Numbered from the stretch's first letter, positions 26,201 through 44,500 are shown. The stretch: 64,000 bases of DNA from Anas platyrhynchos (GCF_047663525.1 NC_092594.1:38320001-38384000), one strand, 5' to 3'. The notes: a model not told the origin generated them from the sequence alone. Made by a program: numbers and translations.

Positions 26201-29200
26201 TATTGTTTTGGAAGAAAGGATCATAAAGAATTGCAAAGTAATAAATATTTTAGAAATAGGTTGTAAGTTTGGTGAGAGTAGAAGGAATCTAGAAGCAAGA
26301 CTTTGCAGAACTAAAATCTTTATTTTCATTTCAGGCAGAGGCTCACTCCAACAGATTAAAAGCCCAGGCCTCCATGATGGCTGCCGTTGCCTGTGCTTCT
26401 GTTCCCAAAATAACCATAGTAATTGGGGGCTGTTACGGGAGCGAAAGTTATGTTATGGTAAGGATATCATAAAGGTTAATGGGTTTGGTTGTAGACTTGA
26501 GACTTTGCCCAGCTTTCATGGCACTTTCATTTTTAAAACAATGAAAGCTGTTTGTAGGCATTTAACTTGACTCATTATTTTAACTAATATTAAAGTAAGA
26601 AATGCATCACAAGATGTGATTGCAGAAATCTTGGTCTGCAGCTAACCTAGAACGAGTTCTAAAAAACTGGTTATTGTCTGAAAATGTCCCTCAGAGGGTC
26701 CAATCCTGCCTTTTGTTCAGCACATGCTACTTGTTTTCAAAGATTAAGAACGACATCTTTTCCAGTTGTGTTATTGTGTGTGCTTCTCAGGCTGCCAGTA
26801 AGTGTACTAGGCCTCCTTGCTTGCTTTGAATTAAACATGATGAATAATAAAATGCCAATACCAAAGGCAGTGGTAACTGTGGTGGTTGCTACTGCAGGGG
26901 ATCTGTGCTGATACAGGAGCTGTAGCTGTAATGGGAAGGATCGGTATCATTAATACTCTACAAATTAAACTTACATTTTGTCTTGAACTTGATTGTAGCA
27001 TTCTACAGCCATTTTTTGGGATTAAATTCAGCAAGTTTATACTGAGGTGTTTTTTTTTGTTTGTTTGTTTTTTGTTTTTGTAGTGTGGGAGATCATTCAG
27101 TCCAAATTTTCTGTTCTTGTGGCCTAATGCAAGAGTTGCTCTTGTGGATTCAAGACATTTGACTGCAGTCCCACAAGCTGGGGACAGTGGTAGTACAGAT
27201 GAATCAGAGCTAAAACATCTGAAACAAAGGTAAGGATGTTAATGATACAACCTCACAGTTATGCTGAGATTTAATTAAAGTACCTAATTATATTCATATT
27301 ACGCATCCCAAAAAACTGAAGCAAACCTGAATCTACTGAAAACTATTTTTAAAATTCTGTGTAATTCAATGTCTACTCTTAGGATCTTCTTAAGGAAACA
27401 CAGATTTTTGATTTTAAAAACCTAAAACTACACAATCCTAAATCAAGATACTGTGCTGTATATTAACTAATGGCAAGCTTCCAAATATGGGGGATTGTCT
27501 GTACTGTGGAATGACTGAAATACTGAGGGATCACATCTGATACGTATTTGCTGGATCCTAATTGATTTTAACAGTAGTACTGCACGTTCACTTAAAACTG
27601 AAACACATGCCTTTTTCACCTATGACTTCATTTTACTGGACTGATATTTTTTCATTAAGTTTTTGTGCTTTTTAAGCTTGTTTAATACTCTCTCTTCTCC
27701 AGGCTAGAGGAAGAAAGCAGTGCATTTTATTCTTCTGCTAGACTCTGGGATGATGGTATAATTCTACCTCAAAATACTAGAAAGGTAGGTTAGCTTTGTT
27801 TTGGTCTTTCCCCTTGTATGTTCTTTACAGTACATTTTCATCGTCAGAGCTCATCTTGTGGTGAGTGTGTCAGTCTGATTTGCTCAAGGTCAGCTAGCAT
27901 GCTGCTTCCCCAAATTAGGTCTCTGTTCTTACTCCATTTTCCTTGGTATTTAGCCTTGCAATTCTCATCTTTTCTGTACTTTGTTAGTCAATCCAAAAAG
28001 TTTGTTGAATTCTGGTTACTTTAGCGTTTCCTCGCTGTATCTCTAATTGACTTTGTGTTTTGATTCAGTATTCTGATCCTTTTTTTGGGTCTTGCATAAT
28101 GACTCATAATTTAATGCTCTTCACTGCTCACATTGTTTTCATTCTGTTGTCCCAGGATGTTTCATTTTGTTGATTTTCCTGCTGTAATTGCATCTTACAT
28201 TTGGGATGTGCCCACCCCTGCTCCCTGCCTTTTTCTTTTAAGGCAGCAGACATCTACTCCATTAAATTATTCTCAAAACTCACAAATCTTCTTCAGTAGT
28301 ATTGTTTATTAGGAATACCTAAAGTGTTCTTTGTACTCCTGAAGTTTTTTATTTTTTTTATATATCCTGTCATCAATTAATACTTCTAAATAGGGTACAC
28401 ATTTATGGTGCTACATATACATTAAATATTTTGTATGGAGTTTATGGGAACTTTGATAAGGAGAGAGCATTGAGAAATATTTTCTAGTACTAGAGCCAAG
28501 AGACTACCTCTCCCTAGGAACTACCTGTGAAAAGAAAGTAATGTGACAGTTGAAATGAATCATTATTACTCTCTTCAGGTAATTTTTACCAGCATATCAC
28601 AATTCATGTTCACATATTTAGTTTTTTTTTTTTCTCCTTTTTTACACTATGGTTTTGCCACTTTATCCCATTTCTTGCTAATAGATTGAATTTGTCTTTG
28701 TCTGCAATGACAGCATGTGCTCGTGCTTAATATGCCCTTAAAAATGAACCAGCTTTTTCAAGACAATGTGCGGTGGTTGAGTAGAAGTCAAATATGTACA
28801 GTGAGATTAGGAAAATGCTTATTCTGACTCCTAATTCCAGCAGGATAGACAAAAGGCTTTGGAAAAGAAGACTATTACATATATTGTATGATAATAGTTA
28901 AAATTCTCCATTAAGATTTTGTTATGTTTAAAGACCGAAGTTTTGTATTTTCCCCTCACTGTTCTCACAAGGCACCAAGAACTCTGACTTCTTAGAAAAA
29001 GATGGACACAGAAGAGCAGGATGTTCTGCTAATTTTTGATATGTTATTGGAAATATTAGGAGTGTAGCTATGTAATAACTGAAATGGATTATCAAATAAT
29101 ATTTTGATTGAACATTTACAGCCAAGTAGCTTTCCAGTGTTCCAGAAGTAATACTCATGTCACCACCGACTGAAGTGGTTTAGTGCCTTCCATATGTAAT

Positions 29201-29529
29201 ACGTACACTTTGGGATCCTGTGGACATTTTTTCCTTTGTATTTTCCCTGCCCCAGTGATATGTTACACTGACAATCTGTTTCTGCTAAGTGTACAGCCAA
29301 CAACTGTTCATTTTCATTTTAAATGTTCATTGTTTTGCAAAAATTAAGAACAAATGCACTATTGAATGACTGCATAACTAGTAAATCTCACTAATTTTTT
29401 GTTTCAGCAGCTCATTGCTTATATTGGTTTTTGTTTTTTAATCAGGTAATTGCACAGTGCTTACAAATTATAGAACAGCAGAAGTACCAGGTCATACCTT
29501 CATATCAGCATCCTGTCATCAGAATGTAA
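17208..29529 (+). CDS. MCCC2-like carboxyltransferase paralogue, probable pseudoenzyme (12 coding exons)
   Basis: Exons: 17208-17527, 19211-19407, 20524-20702, 21658-21738, 22191-22369, 23290-23482, 24483-24574, 25421-25577, 26335-26457, 27084-27229, 27703-27784, 29446-29529. All introns are GT-AG and all phases agree, giving 610 residues; human MCCC2 has 563. The ATG at 17208 is the first in frame after a stop at 17127 and has G at -3. Residues 1 to about 75 are basic and poor in acids, like a mitochondrial transit region. The carboxyltransferase N domain (about 107-340) closely follows MCCC2: DATVKGG at 188-194, LVDSGGA at 221-227, AGGAY at 269-273, [14 protein letters not shown]. The C domain keeps the fold segments ([18 protein letters not shown], a C-terminal IRM) but lacks TGFMVG and MGGEQAA. 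The parent enzyme carboxylates 3-methylcrotonyl-CoA in leucine breakdown with biotin-bearing MCCC1. Carboxylase activity here is doubtful. The introns rule out a retrocopy. No symbol is assigned, because true MCCC2 should lie elsewhere. Confidence 0.9.
20524..22369 (+). CDS. Coding exons 3-5 of the MCCC2-like gene: intact CoA-binding half
   Basis: Exons 20524-20702, 21658-21738 and 22191-22369 encode residues 173-319. This is the best preserved part of the protein, roughly three quarters identical to the human MCCC2 that I recall. It carries the first oxyanion-hole glycines (270-271 in AGGAY) and the [11 protein letters not shown] loop. One visible change at a normally conserved place is Leu-231, where MCCC2 has Arg in LPRQ. 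Confidence 0.9.
25421..27229 (+). CDS. Coding exons 8-10 of the MCCC2-like gene: C domain with lost catalytic motifs
   Basis: Exons 25421-25577, 26335-26457 and 27084-27229 encode residues 414-556. After the conserved HFVQLC and ILFFQN segments, the expected N-I-T-G-F-M-V-G is replaced by N-T-A-P-H-A-A-E (453-460), and the following linker is about five residues longer than in MCCC2. After the conserved FLWPNAR (518-524), MGGEQAANV is replaced by VDSRHLTAV (528-536), and the next linker is about ten residues shorter. The surrounding MAAVACA, VPKIT, IGG and CGR-SP segments are kept. The lost motifs normally build the second oxyanion hole and the carboxybiotin pocket. Confidence 0.88.
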
Positions 29530-29645
29530 CTATAGCCATTTTTGAGTAATCATCCTTTAAAATTAGCACCATGTATCAGAAGGCTTTAATGTAAATGATT
29601 TTCTAATTCTTTGATACCATTAATAAAAAAGGTTAAGCCACTGCA
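29530..29645 (+). terminator. 3' UTR and poly(A) signal of the MCCC2-like gene
   Basis: A canonical AATAAA at 29622-29627 lies 93 bases after the stop codon, giving a very short 3' UTR. The exact cleavage site is not visible and is placed about 15-20 bases downstream. Confidence 0.7.
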
Positions 29646-29699
29646 AACAATCCTGGATTTCAAGTCTTTTTACAGTGAGTTTGTATTTTAAACCATAGT

Positions 29700-30425
29700 C
29701 TGCTACTGCATTAATTGAAAATTTATTCTGTAGAAAGGAAGGATTAAGTTGTGATTCTGCAGCCCTCACTGGAAGCAAATTCATCCTAAGCCATAATTGT
29801 GTGATTTTTTTCATGTTCATATCAAGAATATGCAGAACGCAAACTGCAGTTGGACAAAGTGGGAAAGAGAAGACACACAGGCATTACTAAAGCTTACACA
29901 CCTGTAAACTAGACAGAGTAAAGGCCAAAATGGCAAGTTCAGATTTCCAGAGCAGCTCTGGAAGGGCTTTTTCTGAGGACACTAATACAGAGACCAGGAA
30001 GAAAGTTCAGTCCAACATTGCTATAGGATAAATACACCTCTTCTCAAAGTGTGCAACAGAAAGAGCACATAGCACAGTAAGTTCAGTACCTGTAGACAGG
30101 GTAATATGTAGAAAAGGCAATTCCATGTATCTTTTCCTCTGCTGAAGTGTCAAAGTATAAATTTGTAAAAGAAAACTTGCGTTATTTTACCTGTATAGTT
30201 CTTAGTACTGTACATTTTGAACTTGTGCCACAAAGTACGTTTGAAAAATACCTGGATAAGTATTTTGAAGAATCATCAACAAAACCAAAACGCTCAGTCT
30301 TAGTTAAATAGCCATACAAAGAAATGATCTAAATTCCTTCAGTGTCACTTTCGGTGTGCTTGCAAATGGCAACTGCACCTTTTCAAAGCTGGAAGAAACC
30401 TAAGGCACCAAGCTGCAGGCAGCAG
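29700..30425 (-). terminator. RPE65: 3' UTR and probable poly(A) signal of RPE65
   Basis: Reading the minus strand from the RPE65 stop codon, the first clear AATAAA is at 29727-29722, about 700 bases downstream. Cleavage would fall near 29700. This leaves some 50-60 bases between it and the likely end of the convergent MCCC2-like transcript. Confidence 0.55.
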
Positions 30426-36019
<5,594 letters not shown>

Positions 36020-36029
36020 TCTCTCCCCG

Positions 36030-36142
36030 CTGAAGGATTTGAGGCTGCCGAAGCCCAGGGTGAGGCCAGGGCAGCGTGCTGGGATTTATGCGAGCCGTAA
36101 GTCCCGCTGGAGGAAGCCCCAGGGCCCACCCACAGCCAATGA
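36030..36142 (-). promoter_or_regulatory. RPE65: RPE65 core promoter
   Basis: On the minus strand a TATA-like box, CATAAATC at 36090-36083, lies about 65 bases before the ATG. It predicts a transcription start near 36055 and a 5' UTR of about 35-40 bases. An ATTGG (CCAAT on the plus strand, 36136-36140) lies about 50 bases further upstream. A TATA-type promoter suits a tissue-restricted gene such as RPE65. The start site itself is inferred. Confidence 0.55.
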
Positions 36143-39100
36143 GCTCCCCGCTGCGAACAGAAGGGGCTTTCACCACCCAAATCCTCCCGGTGCTTGGCGA
36201 GGTTTTGTCTTGCCCTTCGCACAAAAAGAGGCTTTAAATGTTTCTCAGAGACCTAAATTCTCCCCAGGCAGAAGTGATTAGAAGGAAACAAACAGCAGAA
36301 GAGCGGAGACACACTGGCTGCAGCCTCAACTCTCCACCACAGGAGCCCAACAGCACCCACATTGCTGCAGCCGCTCCATCCCGTGATGGTGTCCCCATCC
36401 CATACCACCATCCCCATCCCATGATGCTGTCCCCATCCTGCAGCACAGCTCGGTGCTTCGCCCAGCCTCCAGCTGCAGCACACTCCTTTGGAAGGATGGA
36501 GATTTTTTTTTTTTTCCACTACAAATTGCTCTCTCCCCCAGACTAAAACTTTACAGGGAGCAGTCAATTTTTTATTGTTATTTTTTTCTAGAATTTAAAA
36601 AACCACAAACATTTTTCACCGAGAGGCTGTGGTTCTCCTGTTCCGAAATAAACTTCGGAACCAAGTTAGGTCCCCACGCCCAAATTGAAGGTTGCTGGTT
36701 ATAATGTTACAGTTATAGATAAATCAAGCATGTAGGAAGACTACTGATAATTCAAGATTTCTCCCCAAAAGTGCTTTGCTTGCAAAGGGTTGAACACAGG
36801 CCTACCAATAACACCAGGCAGCCTGCTACTGCCTTGCTACTCACACAAATCACACAACGGCAGCAACCTCGGCACAGCTCCCGTGGCGGGACCAAGGCAT
36901 CGCTGACCAAGCAGCTCCCGAGTTGTCTCCGTGAGGTCTTTGGCTGAGGCCTCCCACTCACCCCTCGTATTGAGCAACCTCAATGATGTGGGAATTTGTC
37001 TGGGGAGGCATCCTAGGAGTGAGTACTTTCAACACGAACTTGCGTGCTGGTCTGAGGCCTCTTACACAGTGGAAATAACACAGATTTTTAATTAACCCCA
37101 GAAGGATGCCTAACAGCATCCTCATCCTCGATGTCACGAAAATCCACCGTTTCCATGGTGACAGCATCCACCAGGCAGCACAAAAACCTCCCAGCCCCGT
37201 GCTGCCAGAGCTGTTCGGGGGCACCAGCTGGGAGCAGGAAGGCCGCCACCAGCAGTGCCCACAGCTCTCCTCCATCCTCCGTCCTCCTGCCTGGAGTGAT
37301 GAGCACAAGCATCTGTGCCTGGTGTTCCTGTGCCATGACACCGGCTGTGGCACCAGCCAGTGCTGGACTCAGACACTTCTCTGATGTGGCACTGACACCA
37401 CGACCAGCACCAGCCAGCACATAACCCAGCAACATGCTATAGGTTTGTTAGTCATTTTAAGTAACACAACTATAAGGGTGCTGTCATCAGCACTAATTAG
37501 CAAAAAGAGGCGATGCTAAGTACCAGTAACAGCACATCTTCCTGCCTTCCACGTGGAAAAAAGACAAGTTTGTTGCCTGTGATGGGCAGCAGGCCAGGTG
37601 GTATTACAGATGGCAAGCGCAAACAGCTTCTAAATGCTTAAACAAGAAAGAAGAGAGTTTGGGATCTGTTTCTGCAAAACGGTGAGTGCATTTTGCAAAC
37701 CACAATAGCCTACCGTGACGGCACCCACATCAGCCACGTGCTGAGCCAACAGTTTGATTTGCTCACATGAAGGCCGTATTTGCAAGAGCTCCCCAGTGTT
37801 GGAAGCTACATTCCAGCTGAACATGTTTTTCAAATAAATCCAGCCCATTCCAAGTGAACCCAAACACTCAAACCAAATTAAGGGTTTAAAAAAAAAAGAC
37901 TAGAAAAATTTATACGAGCTTAATTCTTGCATGACAGAAGTTGAGAAGCCATAGCATGAACACACGCAGTCCTTTTGTAAGTGAGAGACTGGAGTCTGAG
38001 AAGCAGCCACCCAGCCCTCTGCTCGCTGCACTCTGCTGTCCCGAAGCAAAGGGGAACAACTTCCAGGAAAGCCTTTGCTTAGATGCCCAGAGCAGAATCC
38101 TCCTTAGCAGTACGTACACTATTGCAGCCCACCCTGAATCATTCTTTCAAGTCACTGAAAGTCAACCACAAATCCTTCCTAGTGTCAGCTTTCAGAACAG
38201 AGCTACAATCAGGGGATAATCCTGCTGCTCCCCACTGAACACTGAGAGCTTACAGGCAATCGTGGATTCACATCTGATGAGCTGCTCCCCACCTAGAAGT
38301 GTAGCGTTTGCAGCACAATACTTAAAAAAAAATAAATACTAAAAGCTTGCAGTAAAATTTCTCACTTAGGAGGTGATAGCTAAGAAAGGTTGAGATTAAA
38401 TTTGTACCTGTTATTCATTTGGAAAGCCCCATTGCAGGTCAATTTGCCTATTTATTCAAGGTTTTGTTACATTTCTGTCAAAACCTCAGAAGGGAGCGTT
38501 AAGTAATACGGATCAAGCACTCTGAATAATGAGGGCAGCCAGCTGAAAGCTAAATCCTAAGAAATGTGAGCTTCTGGCCTGATTAGCTTAACTGGAACAC
38601 AGATACACACAAGCTAAAGCATTTACGCAACACTTAGGCTGAAAGTAAGTAGAAGTTTAGGCAGGTACTGAATGTTTAGAAGCCGTCTATAGGCACTACA
38701 AACAAACGTCCATCACCTGCTATGTAAAGTGTAAAGATCTACAGGGCATCAAAGTATTTACTAACATCAGCTGAGACTGGGCTTACCTTGGTTTGCCACT
38801 TTCAAAGTCTTCCACATAAAGAACACCACATAATGCAAAAGGGGCATGATGCCAGGTGTGCTGCAGCCACCAGCAAGTAACTCCCACACCCCTGTAGGCT
38901 AACATGGGCCTGATTTGGTATTTCACATCAATTTCTTCACATAGGAACGAAGCTAAACATCCACAAAACAAAGGTTGTGGGAGAAAAGTTTTACCAAATA
39001 CTGCTTTAGGCTAAAACCTTTTAGATTCAAGTGCACAGGAACAAAATAGGATGCAAAACTGTAACCTTAATTATTGTAGGACAAGTTTCAGGTAGTAAAA

Positions 39101-41296
39101 TGAAAAAAGACAATGACAATGAAGCCCTTTATTCTAAATAAAAAACAAAAAAAATCCAGGTAGAGACAAGTAGTTGAGATTTACTTTCATTTTAATTTTT
39201 ATGATTGGTTTTATGACAATTCCTGTAAGAACCAGCATGCGCAAATACCATAGAAATTCAGCTCGTCTTTGGAATGGAGAGACAAAAAGGCACACTGGAC
39301 ATGCCTACACTGCACAGCTCACAGCTCTGAGATAACCGAACAAGATAACCACCAAGAAGCTTGCACAAAGGAAAAGTGCTTATCACTAAAATATCTGATT
39401 CCATGAAGCACACAAAGGCTTAATAAAAAAAAAAAATCACAAAAATTAAAGTGGAAATAAAGGTGGACTTCACAAATCTTTTGTCTTATACGGTCCAACA
39501 TTGCAGAGCATCCCTTTCATTTTCCTGCAAATACAGAATAAGCAAATAGTTTTATATCTAAATGCAATGTGTAAAACAGACACATTCCTTGTAAAATGCA
39601 GAGTGGTTTCAGGGTATGGCACATGAGTGATTGTGGTATGAGGTTAAGGAAGCCTTCAGCTGAAGGCAGCAGTGGAAGAAAGCAGTATTAAAGCAGTATT
39701 GTGCAGCACCAAGCCCACCCGAACAAGCTTCAGTTATGCTTGGGGCAGGACACAGCATGGACTTGGGGCCTGAAAACTAAGTGATCAGACAACTCTCACA
39801 AATTTTCAGCACAGCAACATGCACAGACTTAACACTGAAGACCCTGAATTGCATACATATACACGTCTGACTGAAAACCCAGCACCACCAACACTTACAG
39901 ATTTACGTTGTTCCTGACTAGTAAGGAAGGTCTGGTGCAGTATTGGAACATGGAAAGAAAACACTGGATATTAATGAGAATCTACAGAAATTATTTTATG
40001 TGTTGGCTTCACTCCCCCGGGAATATTCAGCTACACTACCTGAGAGTTCAAGTGCATTACTTCTCATCTCTCCCCTGTCTAACCATCCACAGATGTGGAT
40101 GCACCATGACCAACACTGCTTTTAAGCCCCGTTATCACCTTCACCTTGTCCTCTCAGTTATGGTTCAGATGGAGTGGCAGGTCCATTAATGCTCCTACTT
40201 GCAGCACAAATTCTACAAAAGCCTTACAAGGCACAGAACTTGGAACTGCTCCAGCACGTAATGGTGATGCTGATTGCCAGCAGCGATATCCATAGGTCCC
40301 ACTGTGCAGCTCACACTTATGTCAGCCGATGGTTCTTCCTAATCACAGCTTTCCAAAATAACAATACTTTTATATAAACAATGTTTCACTGGAACCTTAA
40401 AGGTCCATATTTTTTTCTATATTACATTATTTTTTACCCTGTTAAGAGAAAAGGGATTTTTTCATTGAATTCTAAATTTGCTTTAATTGCCCTGGTTGTA
40501 CCCACACGCTCTCAGCGTCTCTCTGGGGATACAGACAAAAGGTTTTCAGGATTTATCCATTTGGATACCAATATGGGAGAGAAGAAGCATCCACTTCTCT
40601 CCAAACCCACTATTGAGCACCAACAACATTTACCACTTACAACTTTTTAAGTTGTCCCCCCCATATTAAGTCAGTATTTTCATAAAGAAGATCCCAAGTT
40701 GTTCTCACAGAAATATCCATGCAGATAGACCTTGTGGGGGGTGGTCTTGGTCCCATCAGAATTAACCCTGAATTCCAGATTAATTTCAGAAACAACACAG
40801 GGAAATGTCGTGTATTATGATTCTATTCTTAGTCACATCTCACATACTTCTCAAACAAAACAACAAGTTACAGGTGGTATCAGTACATCCAAAATAAGCA
40901 TTCCAGGAAAATATCAAACATACCTAGCACTTTTAATATAAATAAATATATATGGAAAAAAACAGATTTTACAGATGAGAAGAAAATAAGTATTTTAAGG
41001 AGGCAGATAATTTATTTATGGTGAATTTCTGGCTCCCCTGAAAACAACAAAAGCAACTTTTAAATTAGTCCGGAACTTCAAAAATATTATTTTGCTTACA
41101 GACAAGTATTTTGTGAAAACAAGGAAGGCACTTATCCACACCAAACAAATAATTAAAACTCCACGCAAACTATAATTAATGGCACAAATTCCTGAACAAA
41201 AATTAAAAAAAGTTGCAATATGCATATCATTAGTTTCCCACATGAAAACCCTGTATACATTTTTTGGTTACCAATAGCTTCATGCTTATTTTCACA
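36143..41296. other. Intergenic spacer between RPE65 and DEPDC1
   Basis: I see no additional gene. The first 1.3 kb (to about 37430) is GC-richer than the rest and has several short overlapping frames that match nothing I recognise. The remainder is AT-rich and includes the likely 3' UTR of DEPDC1 near its right end. RPE-specific control elements upstream of RPE65 would be expected in the left part. Confidence 0.6.
36374..36438 (+). repeat. Degenerate CCATCCC repeat
   Basis: CCATCCC recurs four times with diverged spacers such as GTGATGGTGTCC and ATGATGCTGTCC, giving a degenerate minisatellite of roughly 20-40 base period, about 350 bases upstream of RPE65. Confidence 0.65.
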
Positions 41297-41533
41297 TTTA
41301 TTCTACTGAGCACAATACGTTGATTAATTTGTAAACAGATAAATATTTCTCTTAGAAGTCATTTAAAAGTAACCTCCAGAAAAATGTTATTTTGGCACTT
41401 TTCAGCATAGTGTTCATGTAAACATTTCTTCCTTCTACATAAGCAACCACTACCAAATTTGCATAGAAAGCACCCCTTGGTAAAGTCATTCATCCATTCA
41501 TTAAGTAAACATGCAGCTGAAGTATGGTTAAAT
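41297..41533 (-). terminator. DEPDC1: Probable 3' UTR of DEPDC1
   Basis: Downstream of the stop codon on the minus strand, AATAAA signals occur at 41303-41298 and again at 41016-41011. The first gives a 3' UTR of about 250 bases. The human gene has a long 3' UTR, so the transcript may continue past both. Confidence 0.45.
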
Positions 41534-44500
41534 TTAATATCTCAGGCTACGAAATTTTGGTTTTCTTAGGCTAAGCATTGGTTGTTTGATGGTAGGTTTG
41601 TTCTCAAACAGTATTGCTTCGCTTTCTGTAGTTGGAAATCTGTTCTGGTAGATCAGAGGATATTCCTTCTGAAACTAGAAAACAGGCAGAAGAAAATTAT
41701 TAAAAGGCACTCCACTAAAAAAAATAAAACCCAACTGTTTAGGACTTGAGCATGAACCACCACGCACAGATATGTATCAGCAGCAAAACTATCAGTATGC
41801 AAAGTATTTCTGCTGTGACACTTGGCTAAAGCTGCAGCCCTTTGTGCTTATAAGTTCACAAGTGATAAACAATGAATCAGGTGGAAGTAGTTTTGTCAGG
41901 CACTTCATCTTCTGTTGAAATGAGAAAAGCTTCCAATCTTTCCAATCTCATTTTAACCCCAAGGATGTTTACCTGTTGACTGGAACAGTGCCAGCAGACA
42001 CTGTACTGCTCTACCTCCAGCCAGCAACTACCTGCTGGCATCTCCACTAGAAATGACAGTCTGCAGCTGCTCACAATCATGAATATTAGTTAGCACAGCT
42101 TATTGCTTTTGTTACCATCTTTGTGATTCTGAAAGTTATAACCAGCTTTTACTCTCCAAGCAAGGCAAGACAGTCACCCATTTGAAGACACTGTCAGCAT
42201 TGGTATGTGTTCTGTTTATGCCTGGAAAGCTGTCTTTCAAAAAACACAATGATAAATGTTTCAAATAACTGGAAGTTCAGGTTCAGCAGATTTTTGAAGG
42301 CATTCTCTCAGGAAAGAGAGAATAACTACTTAAACTAGGGGAATTATTTTTCAGTTCCTGCAGATGCGCAACAAACAGAAATATCTGGCTTTGGAGATGT
42401 TTTGATCATATTGACTGTTTCTTATGTAAGGTCAAGTTGGAATCTCAAGTAGGACTCACTCTACTGAAAATCCCACCATTTGTAACATTTGGTGCTGATG
42501 CAAGTTGGATCTAACTCCCCCAGGAAGTGGCATGTTTGTGGCATTTGTCTTTCCCCTAATCAAATTATCAAAACTATATACTCACTCCAAAAAGCTGTGA
42601 TTTATCATGCCACTAGTTATCCCTGCACAAATGATAAGACAATAACAGAATTCCATGCATTTTAAAAATAACTTTGCTAATATGTGGTCTTTACAGTATA
42701 AACTGCTTGTGGTTGTCAGTGGGAACTCAAACATTTAAATACACACTTCAAGTTTTATTGTTAATTAGTTTATTTCCTTCCTCCCTGCCTTGCCTGCTTG
42801 AAGTGCTGCTGTGCATCACTTCTTACTGCTTGCTTACTCAGAAATTTAGGTTTCAGTAACTGTAATTAACTATTCTTTTTTACATGCAGGACGTTTCAAT
42901 GAACTCGAACAAAAGGCCTGTCTTCTGAGGCTTGAAATTGAAGCTATTACACTGAAGTTTTCACAACACGTGAAAGTCAGTGTTGCAGAAGCAGGGGGAA
43001 GGGGCATCAGAACAAATGCACTTGCTTTGAAAAGCTGCTTTTTCAAATTTGAGTCACAAGACTTGCTTAGGAAATTCTAGGACAAGTACAATACTATTCA
43101 ATTGGTCAGAGACACTTGCCAAAGGTTTTCTTAAAAAGAAAAAACCTCCAGTAGGAAATCCTGCCAGAGTTGCTGTGCTTTAGCTTTACTATTAGGCAAC
43201 GTATTAGCAGGCTATAGAAGTGACAGATAATCTTGAACAATATGCATGTTACAAAACAAAGCTAATTCCACAGAAAAAACAAGCATTTCTCTTTCTAGTC
43301 TGCTCACATTCTGTTCCGCCTGTCATAGCTGAGCCCCTTCCCTCACAGGAATGTTCTCAGAAGTAAATATCCACCTTTCTTACCTGCTTTAACTTCTTCT
43401 TTTTGTCTTTTACAGACAAGTTCTTATCTTTGATAATGTTCTCTAACAGCTCTGCCACTGCAGCTTGAGATGTAGAAACCTTTTGTTCTTCAAACTCCTG
43501 AGGAGTTATTTGTTTGCAGTACGAGTATGTTGGCAATATGGCACAAATTTCTTCCCTTGGATATTTGCCCTGAATTAAATAAAAATAAAAATCAAAGAAA
43601 GGTCTACACGGTCAAATGACTATACACTACCTTGGTAAGAAGCTACCTTACTTAACATCCAAACTTCGTGGCATCACAAGTTGCAAGGCATTATAAAGTA
43701 GCTGATGTTTATGATTGCACCAATACCTTAAATAAAAGTTTGCATTTTAAATACTTTGGGTTTATTTGCAGTTTTCCCATCCCACCCACATAAGCAAATA
43801 CTCTGCAGCTAGCAAAGATACTTGAACTTCTGGCATGTCACCAACCTGAGCCATCCTCATGTATTCTATGTGATCTTGCACTGCAACCTGCAGGTAAGTT
43901 GGCACTTTAAATATTTCTTGTTGGTGGTCCATTAGAAATGAAACTAATCGTGTAGAAAGTAGCTCATCAAGATCAACTTCTTCTGCACAGCATAACACAC
44001 ATCGAGAAAAGGTCTGTATCATCTAGAAGTGTTTAGCAGATCGTTAGTATGTGCAGTCAGGGATTTGTCTTCCTTCTACTCTATACAGTGGCACAACAAG
44101 TTCTCCAATACCAACTTTCTTAAAGTAATCTTAAAAGAAATTACTTTAAGATTTACTTAAGAAATAAACTAAAAAAATGTAATATTTTCCCCCACAGAAA
44201 AATGTGCATATTCAAGTAGCTATCTTGAACTAGGCGAGAAGACAGAAAACACACCTGCACAGCCAGCCTGCCCAAGATCTAATCTACAACAACAACCAGT
44301 TTCAAGTTTTTTTTTAAATAAACATTTTTAGAGTTTCCCTATTTCTGGCTTTTATCAGGCTATTTTAAAATAATTTGTGCAGGTAACATTGTTGTTTAAT
44401 CTTATTTGGCACAAGTACTACAGCTGTCTTCCAATAGTCGTTCCAATAAAAGCTTAAATTCAGACCCAGAAGCTACTCTTTAAACTCACTAGGCTTCCTC

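Noticed and set aside
17208-29529. Calling this gene MCCC2 itself
   Set aside because: Two hallmark C-domain motifs are missing, the N-terminus is much longer, and the locus (next to RPE65) is not the MCCC2 locus known from other vertebrates. PCCB was also considered, but the N-domain wording clearly follows MCCC2.
36958-37435. Frames of 90-130 codons between RPE65 and DEPDC1
   Set aside because: They overlap on both strands, are of low complexity (Ala, Gly, Ser, Cys-rich) and match no family. The GC-richness explains them.
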